64,000 nucleotides of DNA from Scandinavium hiltneri (GTDB lineage Bacteria; Pseudomonadota; Gammaproteobacteria; Enterobacterales; Enterobacteriaceae), in NCBI RefSeq assembly GCF_024764835.1, contig NZ_JALIGE010000076.1, positions 248,001 to 312,000 on the forward strand, read 5' to 3'. The notes beneath the pieces were generated by a model. It was not told where the DNA came from and made no database searches. It saw nothing but the letters and a program-made list of their open reading frames with translations. Below, piece after piece: positions 8,171-17,100 of the stretch (the stretch's first letter is position 1; each line of letters starts with the position of its first letter). A program made the translations under genes and the position numbers.

Positions 8171-9679
8171 TTATTCGGCCCGTAGCCGGGACGGCGGCGC
8201 AGAGTGATAATGCGCGTCCGCTTCGGCGAAGCGTTTCTGCATGGAGGCAGACGGCGCTTTGCCCAGCAGGCTGAAGAGCACAATCCCGATGCTGCCAAAC
8301 ACGAAGCCCGGAATAATTTCATACAGACCCAGCCAGCCGAACTGTTTCCAGACGATAACCGTGACTGCACCAATGACCATTCCGGCCAGAGCGCCGTTAC
8401 GCGTCATGCGGGACCACAGCACTGAGAACAGCACCACCGGACCAAACGCTGCACCGAAACCGGCCCAGGCGTAGCTCACCAGGCCGAGCACGCGGTTTTC
8501 AGGGTTTGCGGCCAGCATAATCGCCACCAGCGCCACGGCCAGAACCATAAAGCGACCGACCCATACCAGCTCTTTTTGGCTCGCGCCTTTACGCAGGAAC
8601 GCTTTGTACAAATCTTCGGTGATCGCGCTGGAGCACACCAGCAGCTGACAGCTCAGCGTCGACATCACCGCCGCCAGAATGGCAGAAAGCAGGATACCGG
8701 CAACCCACGGGTTGAACAAGATTTGCGCCAGTTCGATAAACACGCGCTCGGCGTTCTGATTTACCGCACCCGCCAGGTCAGCATGGGTATTAAAGAAGGC
8801 AATCCCGAAGAAGCCTACGCCCACCGCCCCCATCAGGCACAGGATCATCCACGTCATACTGATGCGACGCGCATGAACGATGCTGTGGTGGGAATCCGCT
8901 GCCATGAAACGCGCCAGGATGTGCGGCTGACCGAAGTAGCCCAGGCCCCAGCCCAGCAGGGAAATGATGGCCACGAAGTTTAGCCCTTTGAGCATATCGA
9001 TGTTTTCAATGCTCTTTTGCTTAATCACTTCCAGCGAGTCACCGAAACCGCCGACGGTGATAATCACAATCACCGGCGTCAGGATCAGCGCGAAAATCAT
9101 CAGGCTCGCCTGCACGGTGTCGGTCCAGCTCACGGCCAGGAAGCCGCCGATGAAGGTGTAAAGAATGGTCGCCGCCGCACCGGCCCACAGCGCAGTTTCA
9201 TAGCTCATGCCGAAGGTGCTTTCGAACAGACGCGCCCCCGCCACAATGCCGGATGCACAGTAGATGGTGAAAAACAGCAGAATGACCAGCGCGGAGATAA
9301 TACGCAGCACGCGGCTTTTATCTTCGAAACGACCGGTGAAATAGTCCGGCAGCGTCAGTGCGTTATTGTTCACTTCGGTGTGAACGCGCAGGCGTCCGGC
9401 CACCAGTTTCCAGTTAATCCATGCGCCAAGGCACAGACCAATGGCAATCCAGCTTTCAGAGATACCGGAAATGAAAATGGCGCCCGGCAGGCCCATTAGC
9501 AACCAGCCGCTCATGTCGGACGCACCCGCAGATAATGCGGTGACAAATGGACCCAGGCTACGCCCGCCCAGAATATAGTCATCAAAGTTTTTGGTATTAC
9601 GCCAGGCGATAAACCCAATCAGGATCATGCCCAATATATAAATTAGAAACGTCACCACCATCGGTGTACTAGTAGCCAT
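8171..9679 (-). CDS. putP: Sodium/proline symporter PutP
   Basis: Inner-membrane Na+/proline symporter of the solute:sodium symporter family, 502 residues (same size as E. coli PutP), with about 13 hydrophobic helices. Visible family segments include DDYILGGRSLGPFVTALSAGASDMSGWLLMGLPG (here cited as two adjoining stretches, about residues 33-66) and the later GWGLGYFGQPHILARFMA. A GGAGA ribosome binding site precedes the ATG at 9679. It is divergent from putA across the put control region, so proline should induce import and catabolism together through PutA. Confidence 0.97.
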   Translation of the reverse strand: MATSTPMVVTFLIYILGMILIGFIAWRNTKNFDDYILGGRSLGPFVTALSAGASDMSGWLLMGLPGAIFISGISESWIAIGLCLGAWINWKLVAGRLRVHTEVNNNALTLPDYFTGRFEDKSRVLRIISALVILLFFTIYCASGIVAGARLFESTFGMSYETALWAGAAATILYTFIGGFLAVSWTDTVQASLMIFALILTPVIVIITVGGFGDSLEVIKQKSIENIDMLKGLNFVAIISLLGWGLGYFGQPHILARFMAADSHHSIVHARRISMTWMILCLMGAVGVGFFGIAFFNTHADLAGAVNQNAERVFIELAQILFNPWVAGILLSAILAAVMSTLSCQLLVCSSAITEDLYKAFLRKGASQKELVWVGRFMVLAVALVAIMLAANPENRVLGLVSYAWAGFGAAFGPVVLFSVLWSRMTRNGALAGMVIGAVTVIVWKQFGWLGLYEIIPGFVFGSIGIVLFSLLGKAPSASMQKRFAEADAHYHSAPPSRLRAE

Positions 9680-10075
9680 CGAAATTCTCCAGAATAACTC
9701 TTTTTATCCCTATTACCGGAACGAAGTAATGGGCTCTTTGTTACGGGCGGAGCGTATCCTGCCGCATGCTGAATTTATTCACAAACGATTTAACACTGCA
9801 TTTACAGATAAAACATCCCGTCAACAGGATCTATTTCCTATAGGTTGCACTCGCTCACGCTTTTCACGGTTGCACCTGGCAAAAGTGTTAAGCACCGCAT
9901 AAAACCTGGATTCCTCACATCAACGCCACGTCTTAATTAGTGTTAAGAAGATTTAACAGGTCATTGCTTTTCCTGATTGCTAGCGACATCACACTTAACA
10001 CGGTTGCACAAAGTTGCAACATGATGGATATTTTCGTGCAACTAGAGCAGCACTTAATATTGAGGGAGTTTTTTT
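9680..10075. promoter_or_regulatory. put control region with PutA operators
   Basis: A 396-base divergent control region between putP and putA. The PutA-binding word GTTGCA occurs at 9844-9849, 9869-9874, 10003-10008 and 10013-10018, the last inside the palindrome GTTGCAAC. A reverse copy, TGCAAC, is at 10037-10042. In E. coli the PutA ribbon-helix-helix domain represses both genes from several such sites and is released when reduced PutA moves to the membrane. The spacing into two clusters, one towards each gene, fits that model. putA has the ribosome binding site GAGGGAG. Confidence 0.8.
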
Positions 10076-13000
10076 ATGGCCAGCACCACCATGGGCGTAA
10101 AACTGGACGACGCCACGCGCGAACGAATTAAAAGCGCGGCAACGCGCATTGACCGCACCCCGCATTGGCTGATTAAACAGGCCATTTTTAATTATCTGGA
10201 AAAACTGGAAAACGACGAAGCGTTGCCGGAATTGCCTGCCCTGCTGTCGGGTGCGGCGAATGAAAGCGACGAGGGCCCGGTGCAGACCGAAGAGTCGCCT
10301 CAGCCGTTCCTCGACTTTGCCGAGCAGATCCTGCCGCAATCGGTGACCCGTTCTGCGATTACTGCTGCCTGGCGTCGGGCTGAAACCGACGCGGTGCCAA
10401 TGCTGCTGGAGCAAGCCCGTCTGCCACACAACATCGCCGAACAAGCGCATTCCCTCGCTTACCAGCTGGCCGAAAAACTGCGTAACCAGAAAACCGCCAG
10501 CGGCCGCGCCGGTATGGTGCAAAGCCTGTTGCAGGAATTCTCGCTCTCTTCTCAGGAAGGCGTCGCGCTGATGTGTCTGGCGGAAGCGCTGCTGCGTATT
10601 CCGGACAAAGCCACCCGGGATGCGCTGATCCGCGACAAAATCAGCAATGGTAATTGGCATTCGCACATTGGCCGCAGCCCGTCACTGTTCGTCAATGCCG
10701 CCACCTGGGGCCTGCTGTTCACCGGGAAACTGGTGTCGACGCACAACGAAGCCAGCCTGTCGCACTCCCTGAACCGCATTATCGGTAAAAGCGGCGAGCC
10801 GCTGATCCGCAAAGGCGTGGACATGGCGATGCGCCTGATGGGCGAACAATTCGTTACCGGCGAAACCATTTCTGAAGCGCTGGCCAATGCCCGCAAGCTG
10901 GAAGATAAAGGCTTCCGCTACTCCTACGATATGCTCGGCGAAGCAGCGCTGACCGCCGCCGACGCACAGGCGTACATGGTCTCCTATCAACAGGCAATCC
11001 ACTCGATTGGTAAAGCGTCTAACGGGCGCGGTATTTATGAAGGCCCGGGCATCTCAATTAAGCTGTCGGCATTGCACCCGCGCTACAGCCGCGCCCAGTT
11101 CGACCGCGTGATGGATGAGCTGTATCCGCGCCTGAAATCTCTGACCTTACTGGCGCGCCAGTATGATATCGGTATCAACATTGACGCCGAAGAAGCCGAC
11201 CGCCTGGAGATCTCCCTCGATCTGCTGGAAAAACTCTGTTTCGAACCGGAACTGGCAGGCTGGAATGGCATCGGCTTTGTCATTCAGGCGTACCAGAAAC
11301 GCTGCCCGGCGGTAATTGATTACCTGACCTGCCTCGCCACCCGCAGCCGCCGTCGCCTGATGATCCGTCTGGTGAAAGGCGCGTACTGGGACAGCGAAAT
11401 CAAACGCGCGCAGATGGATGGCCTCGAAGGGTATCCGGTCTACACCCGCAAGGTGTATACCGACGTGTCCTATCTCGCCTGTGCCAAAAAACTGCTGGCG
11501 GTGCCGAACCTGATTTATCCGCAGTTCGCCACCCACAACGCCCACACCCTGGCGGCGATTTACCAGCTGGCGGGCCAGAACTATTATCCGGGCCAGTATG
11601 AATTCCAGTGCCTGCACGGAATGGGCGAACCGCTGTACGAACAAGTCGTGGGCAAAGTAGCCGACGGAAAACTGAACCGTCCGTGCCGTATTTATGCGCC
11701 GGTGGGCACGCACGAAACGCTACTGGCGTATCTGGTGCGTCGCCTGCTGGAAAACGGCGCGAACACCTCCTTCGTGAACCGAATCGCCGATGCCACCCTG
11801 CCGCTGGATGAACTGGTGGCTGACCCGGTTTCCGCCGTCGAGAAACTGGCGCAGCAGGAAGGCCAGGCCGGTCTGCCGCATCCGAAGATCCCACTGCCTC
11901 GCGAGCTGTACGGCGAAGGCCGCGATAACTCCGCCGGTCTGGATCTGGCCAACGAACACCGTCTGGCGTCCCTCTCCGCTTCACTGCTCAACAGCGCGCT
12001 GCAAAAATGGCGTGCCCTGCCGATGCTGGAACAGGCGGTTGGCGACGGCGATATGCAGCCCGTGGTCAACCCGGCAGAGCCGAAAGATATCGTCGGCTAT
12101 GCGCGTGATGCGTCCGAACGCGAAGTGGAACAGGCACTGACCAACGCGGTAAATAACGCGCCTATCTGGTTCGCCACACCGCCGCACGAACGTGCCGCCA
12201 TTCTTGAACGCGCGGCCGTATTAATGGAAGGCCAGATGCAGCAGCTGATGGGCATTCTGGTGCGCGAAGCGGGTAAAACCTTCAGTAACGCTATTGCCGA
12301 AGTGCGTGAAGCGGTGGATTTCCTGCATTACTACGCCGGACAGGTCCGGGATGATTTCGCCAACGAAACCCATCGCCCGCTTGGCCCTGTAGTCTGTATC
12401 AGCCCGTGGAACTTCCCGCTGGCCATCTTCACCGGACAAATCGCCGCGGCACTCGCCGCCGGAAACAGCGTGCTGGCGAAACCTGCCGAGCAGACGCCGC
12501 TGATAGCCGCTCAGGGTATCAATATTCTGCTGGAAGCAGGCGTACCGCCGGGCGTAGTGCAGCTTCTGCCGGGTCGCGGTGAAACCGTCGGCGCACAGCT
12601 CACGTCCGACAACCGCGTGCGCGGGGTGATGTTTACCGGTTCCACCGACGTCGCCACGTTGTTACAGCGTAATATCGCCAGCCGCCTCGATCCGCAGGGG
12701 CGTCCGACACCGCTTATCGCCGAAACCGGCGGGATGAACGCGATGATCGTCGATTCCTCTGCGCTGACCGAGCAGGTGGTGATTGACGTTCTGGCCTCTG
12801 CGTTCGACAGCGCCGGACAGCGCTGCTCTGCCCTGCGCGTGCTGTGTTTGCAGGACGATATCGCCGACCACACCCTGACGATGCTGAAGGGGGCGATGGC
12901 GGAATGCAGAATGGGCAATCCAGGGCGCATGACCACGGATATTGGCCCGGTGATTGATGCCGAAGCCAAAGGCAATATCGAGCGCCACATTCAGACCCTG

Positions 13001-14038
13001 CGCAGCAAAGGTCGCCCGGTGTTCCAGGCCGCGCGTGATAACAGTGAAGACCGCCGCGAATGGGCCACCGGCACCTTTGTGCCGCCGACGCTGATTGAGC
13101 TGGAAAGCTTCGATGAGCTGCAAAAAGAAGTGTTCGGCCCGGTGCTGCACGTGGTGCGCTACAACCGCAATAACCTTAATGCGCTGGTCTCCCAGATTAA
13201 TGCCTCCGGCTACGGTTTGACCCTCGGGGTGCATACCCGCATCGACGAAACCATCGCCCAGGTCACCGGCAGCGCCAACGTCGGCAACCTGTACGTGAAC
13301 CGTAATATGGTGGGCGCAGTCGTCGGCGTGCAGCCGTTCGGCGGCGAAGGCTTGTCCGGTACCGGTCCGAAAGCCGGTGGCCCGATGTACCTCTATCGCC
13401 TGCTCTCCAGCCGCCCGGAAGACGCGCTGTTAACCACTCTGAACCGGCAGGATGCTGAGCGTCCGGTGGATGCTCAGCTGAAATCCCTGCTGGAACAGCC
13501 GCTGGTCGCCCTGCGCGAATGGGCTAACGGCCGTCCTGAACTGAGCACACTTTGTCATCGTTACGGTGAACTGGCCCAGGCCGGGACCCAGCGTTTATTG
13601 CCTGGCCCGACCGGCGAGCGCAATACCTGGACGCTGATGCCGCGTGAACGCGTCCTGTGTCTTGCGGATAATGAAGAAGACGCGCTGGTGCAGCTCGCCG
13701 CCGTGACCGCCGTCGGCAGTGAAATCCTGTGGCCGGATGAAAGCCTGCATCGGGGGCTGGCAAAACAGTTGCCGAAAGCGGTCAATGATCGCATTCGCTT
13801 CGCCAAACGCGAGCAGATTGTGAACGCGGATTTTGATGCGGTGATTTATCACGGTGATTCAGATCAGCTGCGTGAACTGTGCCAGCAGGTGGCGGCTCGC
13901 GATGGGGCGATTATCTCGGTGCAGGGCTTTGCGCGTGGGGAAACCAATCTGCTGCTGGAACGCCTGTACATTGAACGCTCCTTGAGCGTCAACACCGCGG
14001 CGGCAGGCGGCAACGCCAGCCTGATGACAATCGGCTAA
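10076..14038 (+). CDS. putA: Trifunctional proline catabolic enzyme and repressor PutA
   Basis: PutA, 1320 residues, the long trifunctional form. Domains in order: an N-terminal ribbon-helix-helix repressor (residues 1-47, TTMGVKLDDATRERIKSAA); the FAD-dependent proline dehydrogenase barrel (about 260-560, with DAEEADRLE and RLVKGAYWD); the L-glutamate-semialdehyde dehydrogenase (about 650-1120, with PWNFPLAIFTGQIAAAL and catalytic Cys917 in GQRCSALR); and a C-terminal lid domain. It oxidises proline to glutamate at the membrane and represses putA and putP when proline is absent. It is divergent from putP, and no frameshift is seen. Confidence 0.98.
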   Translation: MASTTMGVKLDDATRERIKSAATRIDRTPHWLIKQAIFNYLEKLENDEALPELPALLSGAANESDEGPVQTEESPQPFLDFAEQILPQSVTRSAITAAWRRAETDAVPMLLEQARLPHNIAEQAHSLAYQLAEKLRNQKTASGRAGMVQSLLQEFSLSSQEGVALMCLAEALLRIPDKATRDALIRDKISNGNWHSHIGRSPSLFVNAATWGLLFTGKLVSTHNEASLSHSLNRIIGKSGEPLIRKGVDMAMRLMGEQFVTGETISEALANARKLEDKGFRYSYDMLGEAALTAADAQAYMVSYQQAIHSIGKASNGRGIYEGPGISIKLSALHPRYSRAQFDRVMDELYPRLKSLTLLARQYDIGINIDAEEADRLEISLDLLEKLCFEPELAGWNGIGFVIQAYQKRCPAVIDYLTCLATRSRRRLMIRLVKGAYWDSEIKRAQMDGLEGYPVYTRKVYTDVSYLACAKKLLAVPNLIYPQFATHNAHTLAAIYQLAGQNYYPGQYEFQCLHGMGEPLYEQVVGKVADGKLNRPCRIYAPVGTHETLLAYLVRRLLENGANTSFVNRIADATLPLDELVADPVSAVEKLAQQEGQAGLPHPKIPLPRELYGEGRDNSAGLDLANEHRLASLSASLLNSALQKWRALPMLEQAVGDGDMQPVVNPAEPKDIVGYARDASEREVEQALTNAVNNAPIWFATPPHERAAILERAAVLMEGQMQQLMGILVREAGKTFSNAIAEVREAVDFLHYYAGQVRDDFANETHRPLGPVVCISPWNFPLAIFTGQIAAALAAGNSVLAKPAEQTPLIAAQGINILLEAGVPPGVVQLLPGRGETVGAQLTSDNRVRGVMFTGSTDVATLLQRNIASRLDPQGRPTPLIAETGGMNAMIVDSSALTEQVVIDVLASAFDSAGQRCSALRVLCLQDDIADHTLTMLKGAMAECRMGNPGRMTTDIGPVIDAEAKGNIERHIQTLRSKGRPVFQAARDNSEDRREWATGTFVPPTLIELESFDELQKEVFGPVLHVVRYNRNNLNALVSQINASGYGLTLGVHTRIDETIAQVTGSANVGNLYVNRNMVGAVVGVQPFGGEGLSGTGPKAGGPMYLYRLLSSRPEDALLTTLNRQDAERPVDAQLKSLLEQPLVALREWANGRPELSTLCHRYGELAQAGTQRLLPGPTGERNTWTLMPRERVLCLADNEEDALVQLAAVTAVGSEILWPDESLHRGLAKQLPKAVNDRIRFAKREQIVNADFDAVIYHGDSDQLRELCQQVAARDGAIISVQGFARGETNLLLERLYIERSLSVNTAAAGGNASLMTIG

Positions 14039-14073
14039 GCTTGTGATTAATGAGTGGCAAAACGCCCCGTTAC

Positions 14074-14112
14074 CCTGCAGGCCCGGTAAGCGACAGCGCC
14101 ACCGGGCTTTTT
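14074..14112 (+). terminator. putA terminator built on a REP-like element
   Basis: Stem GCCCGGT / ACCGGGC (14081-14087 and 14101-14107) followed by five T. Read on the minus strand, the same bases give GCCCGGTGGCGCTGTCGCTT and then ACCGGGCCTGC, the REP consensus. It ends just before the ribosome binding site of the next gene. Confidence 0.75.
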
Positions 14113-14124
14113 GGAGTTCACACG

Positions 14125-14517
14125 ATGAAACTGACTATTATCGCTGCTGCCGCTCTGCTGATGAGCACTTCCGTTCTGGCGGATGACTGTGAATCCGCCA
14201 CGTCCCAGGCGGGACTTAATGAGTGCGCCAGCAATGAATATAAAAAGCAGGATGACTTGCTCAATCAGACCTATAAAGAGGCGATGAAACTCGCCACCGC
14301 CACGCAGAAAACCCAGCTCGTGACCGCGCAAAAAGCGTGGATCGCCTTTCGCGACGCCGACTGCGCATTTTTGACCTCAGGCGCCGACGGAGCCTCCGTC
14401 GCCCCGATGGTTCACGCGCAGTGCATGACCGACAAAACCCGCGAGCGTACCGAACTGCTGAAGAGCACGCTCACCTGCGAAGAAGGCGATGTGAGCTGCG
14501 TCTTCCCGCCGCATTAA
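14125..14517 (+). CDS. LprI-like secreted protein (DUF1311)
   Basis: Periplasmic protein of 130 residues with a Sec signal peptide (MKLTIIAAAALLMSTSVLA). The mature part has the DUF1311/LprI pattern: DDCESATSQAGLNECAS, then NQTYKEAM, then the QKAWIAFRDADC signature, with six cysteines likely forming disulfides. LprI family members have been described as lysozyme inhibitors; this role is only possible here. The ATG at 14125 is chosen over one at 14050 because TTGGAG precedes it and it begins the signal peptide. Its 3' end overlaps that of rutR by 4 bases on opposite strands. Confidence 0.85.
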   Translation: MKLTIIAAAALLMSTSVLADDCESATSQAGLNECASNEYKKQDDLLNQTYKEAMKLATATQKTQLVTAQKAWIAFRDADCAFLTSGADGASVAPMVHAQCMTDKTRERTELLKSTLTCEEGDVSCVFPPH

Positions 14518-15152
14518 CGCAGACGGACCCCTTCAATAATCATGCGCTGCACGTTTTCCACGGTTTGCTGGAAGAACGCCTCATCACGCAGCGTTTTACC
14601 GGTGACCGCCTCGACCTGAGTGGAGAAGTCCGCATAGTGCTGCGTGGCGGCCCAAATCATGAAGATCAGATGATTCGGATCGATAGGCGCCAGCTTGCCC
14701 TCCGTGACCCAGCCTGAAATGATCGCCGATTTTTCTGCCACAAGGGATTTCAAATCCCCGGTCAATTCCGCCATCAGCAACGGCGCGCCCTGCAACATCT
14801 CAAGACAGAACAGACGCGAGGCTTCCGGGTGATCTCGCGAGACTTCCAGCTTGAGGCGGATATACTCACCAATCGCCACCAGCGGCGTAAATTCTTCGCG
14901 AAATGCCCGCAGCGGCGCCAGCCAGATATCGAGGATATTGCGCATTACCGCCACGTACAGCGCTTCTTTCGACGGATAGTAATAAAGCAGATTCGTTTTC
15001 GAGACACCCGCCTGTTCCGCCACCTGTTCAAGACGTGTGCCGTGAATGCCGTACTGAGAAAAGGTGTTCAGCGCTGCCGTCAGAATGGCCTCTTTTTTAG
15101 CACTCACCGCCAGACTACGTTTCCCGATTTTTTTTACGGCTGCCTGAGCCAT
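14514..15152 (-). CDS. rutR: TetR-family pyrimidine regulator RutR
   Basis: TetR-type regulator of 212 residues, equal in length and closely similar throughout to E. coli RutR. The N-terminal helix-turn-helix includes GTRLEQVAEQAGVSKTNLL, and the ligand domain ends in RDEAFFQQTVENVQRMII. RutR binds uracil and thymine and controls pyrimidine use, carAB and other genes in E. coli. Here the gene lies 10 bases downstream of a DMT-family exporter in the same direction, so the two are probably co-transcribed. The rutABCDEFG operon, normally divergent from rutR, is not next to it and is not in the window. Confidence 0.93.
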   Translation of the reverse strand: MAQAAVKKIGKRSLAVSAKKEAILTAALNTFSQYGIHGTRLEQVAEQAGVSKTNLLYYYPSKEALYVAVMRNILDIWLAPLRAFREEFTPLVAIGEYIRLKLEVSRDHPEASRLFCLEMLQGAPLLMAELTGDLKSLVAEKSAIISGWVTEGKLAPIDPNHLIFMIWAATQHYADFSTQVEAVTGKTLRDEAFFQQTVENVQRMIIEGVRLR

Positions 15153-15162
15153 GACGCTCTCC

Positions 15163-16095
15163 TTATTCCTGCACGGTACATTTGTTTTCAGCGTCGTCCA
15201 CGGCCTGCGGTAACGCCTTTTTCTTTTTGAACTTTAGTTCGCTGACCAACACGCCCGCGATGATAAATGCCGCGCCAAGCAGGGCCAGCATCGGTAAACG
15301 CTCGCCCGCCATGCGGCCAAAGATGCCCGCCCACACAGGCTCGCCGGTATAAATCACCGTCGCACGCGTCGGGGAAACGCTGCGCTGCGCCCAGTTCATC
15401 ACCACCTGAATAATGGCGCTGAAAATCCCTAAGCCCAGCGCTACCACCAGCAGGCCCGGTGAGAATGACGGAACGGATTCTCCGGCGGGGATCATCATGG
15501 TAAATGCGACCAGCGACGCGGTGGCCAGCTGCACGACGGTGACCCGGCGCACATCGACCTTCCCGGCCCAGGCGCTGATCAGAATAATTTCTGCGGCGAT
15601 CGCCAGCGCCCCCGCGAGGGTAATGATTTCCCCGGCCCCGAGCGCCAGTAGGTTTCCGTCCGGCCCGGCAAGTAAAATCAGACCGATGAACGCCAGCATA
15701 ATCCCGATGCAGGACATTAGCCCCGGCATACGCCCGAGACACAGCCATTGCAATAACGGCACCAACGGTACGTACATCGCGGTAATAAAGGCGGATTTGC
15801 TGCTGGAAATAGACTGTAAGCCCCAGGTTTGCAGGCTGTAGCCAAACGCGATAGCGATTCCAATCATCACACCCGCTTTCAATTCAAGCCGCGTTAACCC
15901 ACGCAGAGAGCGTAGTGAGAGCAGACCCACGGCGATAGCCGCGGTGGCGAAGCGCAGTCCGACAAAAAAGAACGGGTCGCTCAGGGTGACGGCGTATTGC
16001 ACCGCCAGAAACGTGCCACCCCAGAACAGGGTGATGACAATCAGGAGCGCTTCCTGAGGCTTTACGGAAAATTGATAGCGAGAAGGAAAGGACAT
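15163..16095 (-). CDS. EamA/DMT-family transporter
   Basis: Inner-membrane transporter of the drug/metabolite superfamily, 310 residues, with about ten hydrophobic helices arranged as two EamA repeats. The first repeat has VITLFWGGTFLAVQYA, the second has LAIAAEIILISAWAGKV and ends GEPVWAGIFGRMAGERL. The C-terminus is a short charged cytoplasmic tail. It lies directly upstream of rutR with a 10-base gap, which suggests RutR could regulate its own operon and the exporter, perhaps for a nucleobase-related compound. The substrate is unknown. Confidence 0.85.
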   Translation of the reverse strand: MSFPSRYQFSVKPQEALLIVITLFWGGTFLAVQYAVTLSDPFFFVGLRFATAAIAVGLLSLRSLRGLTRLELKAGVMIGIAIAFGYSLQTWGLQSISSSKSAFITAMYVPLVPLLQWLCLGRMPGLMSCIGIMLAFIGLILLAGPDGNLLALGAGEIITLAGALAIAAEIILISAWAGKVDVRRVTVVQLATASLVAFTMMIPAGESVPSFSPGLLVVALGLGIFSAIIQVVMNWAQRSVSPTRATVIYTGEPVWAGIFGRMAGERLPMLALLGAAFIIAGVLVSELKFKKKKALPQAVDDAENKCTVQE

Positions 16096-16164
16096 AGTAC
16101 CGCCGGGATAACATTCAGCCCAACAGTGTGCAGATTACCGCGGACTGCTGCAACCAGCAGGCAT

Positions 16165-16191
16165 AAAAAAACCGCCGGGACAGCCCGGCGG
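16165..16191 (-). terminator. Terminator of the KGG stress gene
   Basis: Stem CCGCCGGG / CCCGGCGG (16172-16179 and 16184-16191) with loop ACAG. The seven A at 16165-16171 form the U-run on the minus strand, downstream of the gene at 16240-16416. Confidence 0.85.
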
Positions 16192-16239
16192 CGGGGATTT
16201 GATGGGGCTCAGGTCGCCACATCATACGGCGTCAGTCCA

Positions 16240-16416
16240 CTAGCTATTGCGATTGCTGCCGTGGCTGTTTTTCCCCCCTTTTTTGCCAGCTTCAGAGGCA
16301 CGCTGAGGATCATTCTTGAAGTTACCCCCGCTGTGCTGGCCACCTTTACGACCTGCTTCTGATGCTCTATCACGGTCTTCGGCGAAATTACCCGAACCGC
16401 CACGATGGTTTGCCAT
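16240..16416 (-). CDS. KGG-motif general stress protein (YmdF/YciG-like)
   Basis: A short gene of 58 codons starting MANHRGGSGNFAEDRDRASE and ending …GKKGGKNSHGSNRNS. It carries two copies of the RASEAGxKGG motif typical of the YciG/GsiB (KGG) stress proteins: hydrophilic, glycine-rich and probably disordered. A strong GGAGG ribosome binding site sits five bases before the ATG, and a terminator follows. In E. coli ymdF also lies between the rut region and wrbA, so this is probably its counterpart. The family is linked to general, RpoS-type stress; the molecular function is unknown. Confidence 0.9.
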   Translation of the reverse strand: MANHRGGSGNFAEDRDRASEAGRKGGQHSGGNFKNDPQRASEAGKKGGKNSHGSNRNS

Positions 16417-16745
16417 TACGGACCTCCAATCAATTGTTCAGACATCATATTGCATTACGTGATGTGGAATATTCCACTGCGCGGTGACGGGCCAGAGGCC
16501 TGTTTATCGCCGCGTGGGACTAAGCTTAGTGGAAGCCTCTCATTCCTCCAGTAAACGGTAATATCTTGCAACATGCGCTCAGCGGAAAGTATGCGTTTGC
16601 CGCTCCGCGACGCATAAGCGACTCTTATGGCTTATGAAAAAAACGCACAGGAAAGTGTGTCATTTTGCTACAGGATTATTGCCGCTTGCCATCACATTCA
16701 ACAGACTGAATTAATGAATGTTTTTCCGATTTAACTGGCTCCGCA
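16417..16745. other. Intergenic stretch upstream of the KGG gene
   Basis: 329 bases that must contain the promoter of the KGG stress gene. A perfect 12-bp palindrome TGGAATATTCCA lies at 16465-16476, about 50 bases upstream of the ATG; it may be an operator, but no known factor is assigned. Nothing coding is seen. Confidence 0.4.
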
Positions 16746-17030
16746 TCAGCCGTGTAAATTACCGATGTAAACGCCTTGCTTCATCAGCGCCACTTTTCCC
16801 GTTTTATAAACAATCACCTGGTACAAACCGGCGCTGTAAACGGTGGCGCTGGACGTTTTCTCATCCAGCGCACACGGCTTGTCATCCAGATAGGCGAAAT
16901 AGCCATTATCGATGCGGAAACTGACGCCATACCCGGTATAACTGTGCGGCGTATGTGTTGCCGCCTGGCAGAACAACGAGGTTCCAGCCAGCAGCAGACC
17001 TGACACAACAGACTTCATGCTCATCATCAT
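16746..17030 (-). CDS. Small secreted protein of unknown function
   Basis: A 94-residue protein (fewer if one of the following ATGs, M2, M3 or M5, is used) with a clear Sec signal peptide ending LFCQA. The mature part is about 70 residues with a repeated YTGYGVSFRI / GYFAYLDD / ATVYSAGLYQVIVYKTGKV alternation that suggests a small beta-fold, and one cysteine. A GAGAG ribosome binding site precedes the run of ATGs. I do not recognise the family. It lies downstream of, and in the same direction as, the trimeric autotransporter, 70 bases away, and could be co-transcribed. Confidence 0.7.
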   Translation of the reverse strand: MMMSMKSVVSGLLLAGTSLFCQAATHTPHSYTGYGVSFRIDNGYFAYLDDKPCALDEKTSSATVYSAGLYQVIVYKTGKVALMKQGVYIGNLHG

Positions 17031-17100
17031 TCACTCTCTTTATTTCCGTTCAGGACGGAATTTTTGTTTTTTGTGGGGGCTTAGCCCCGACAGAACTGGA

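Noticed and set aside
17041..17100. Hairpins just downstream of the trimeric adhesin gene as terminator
   Set aside because: Short GGGGC/GCCCC stem with a three-base loop and no U-run on the transcribed strand; not convincing.
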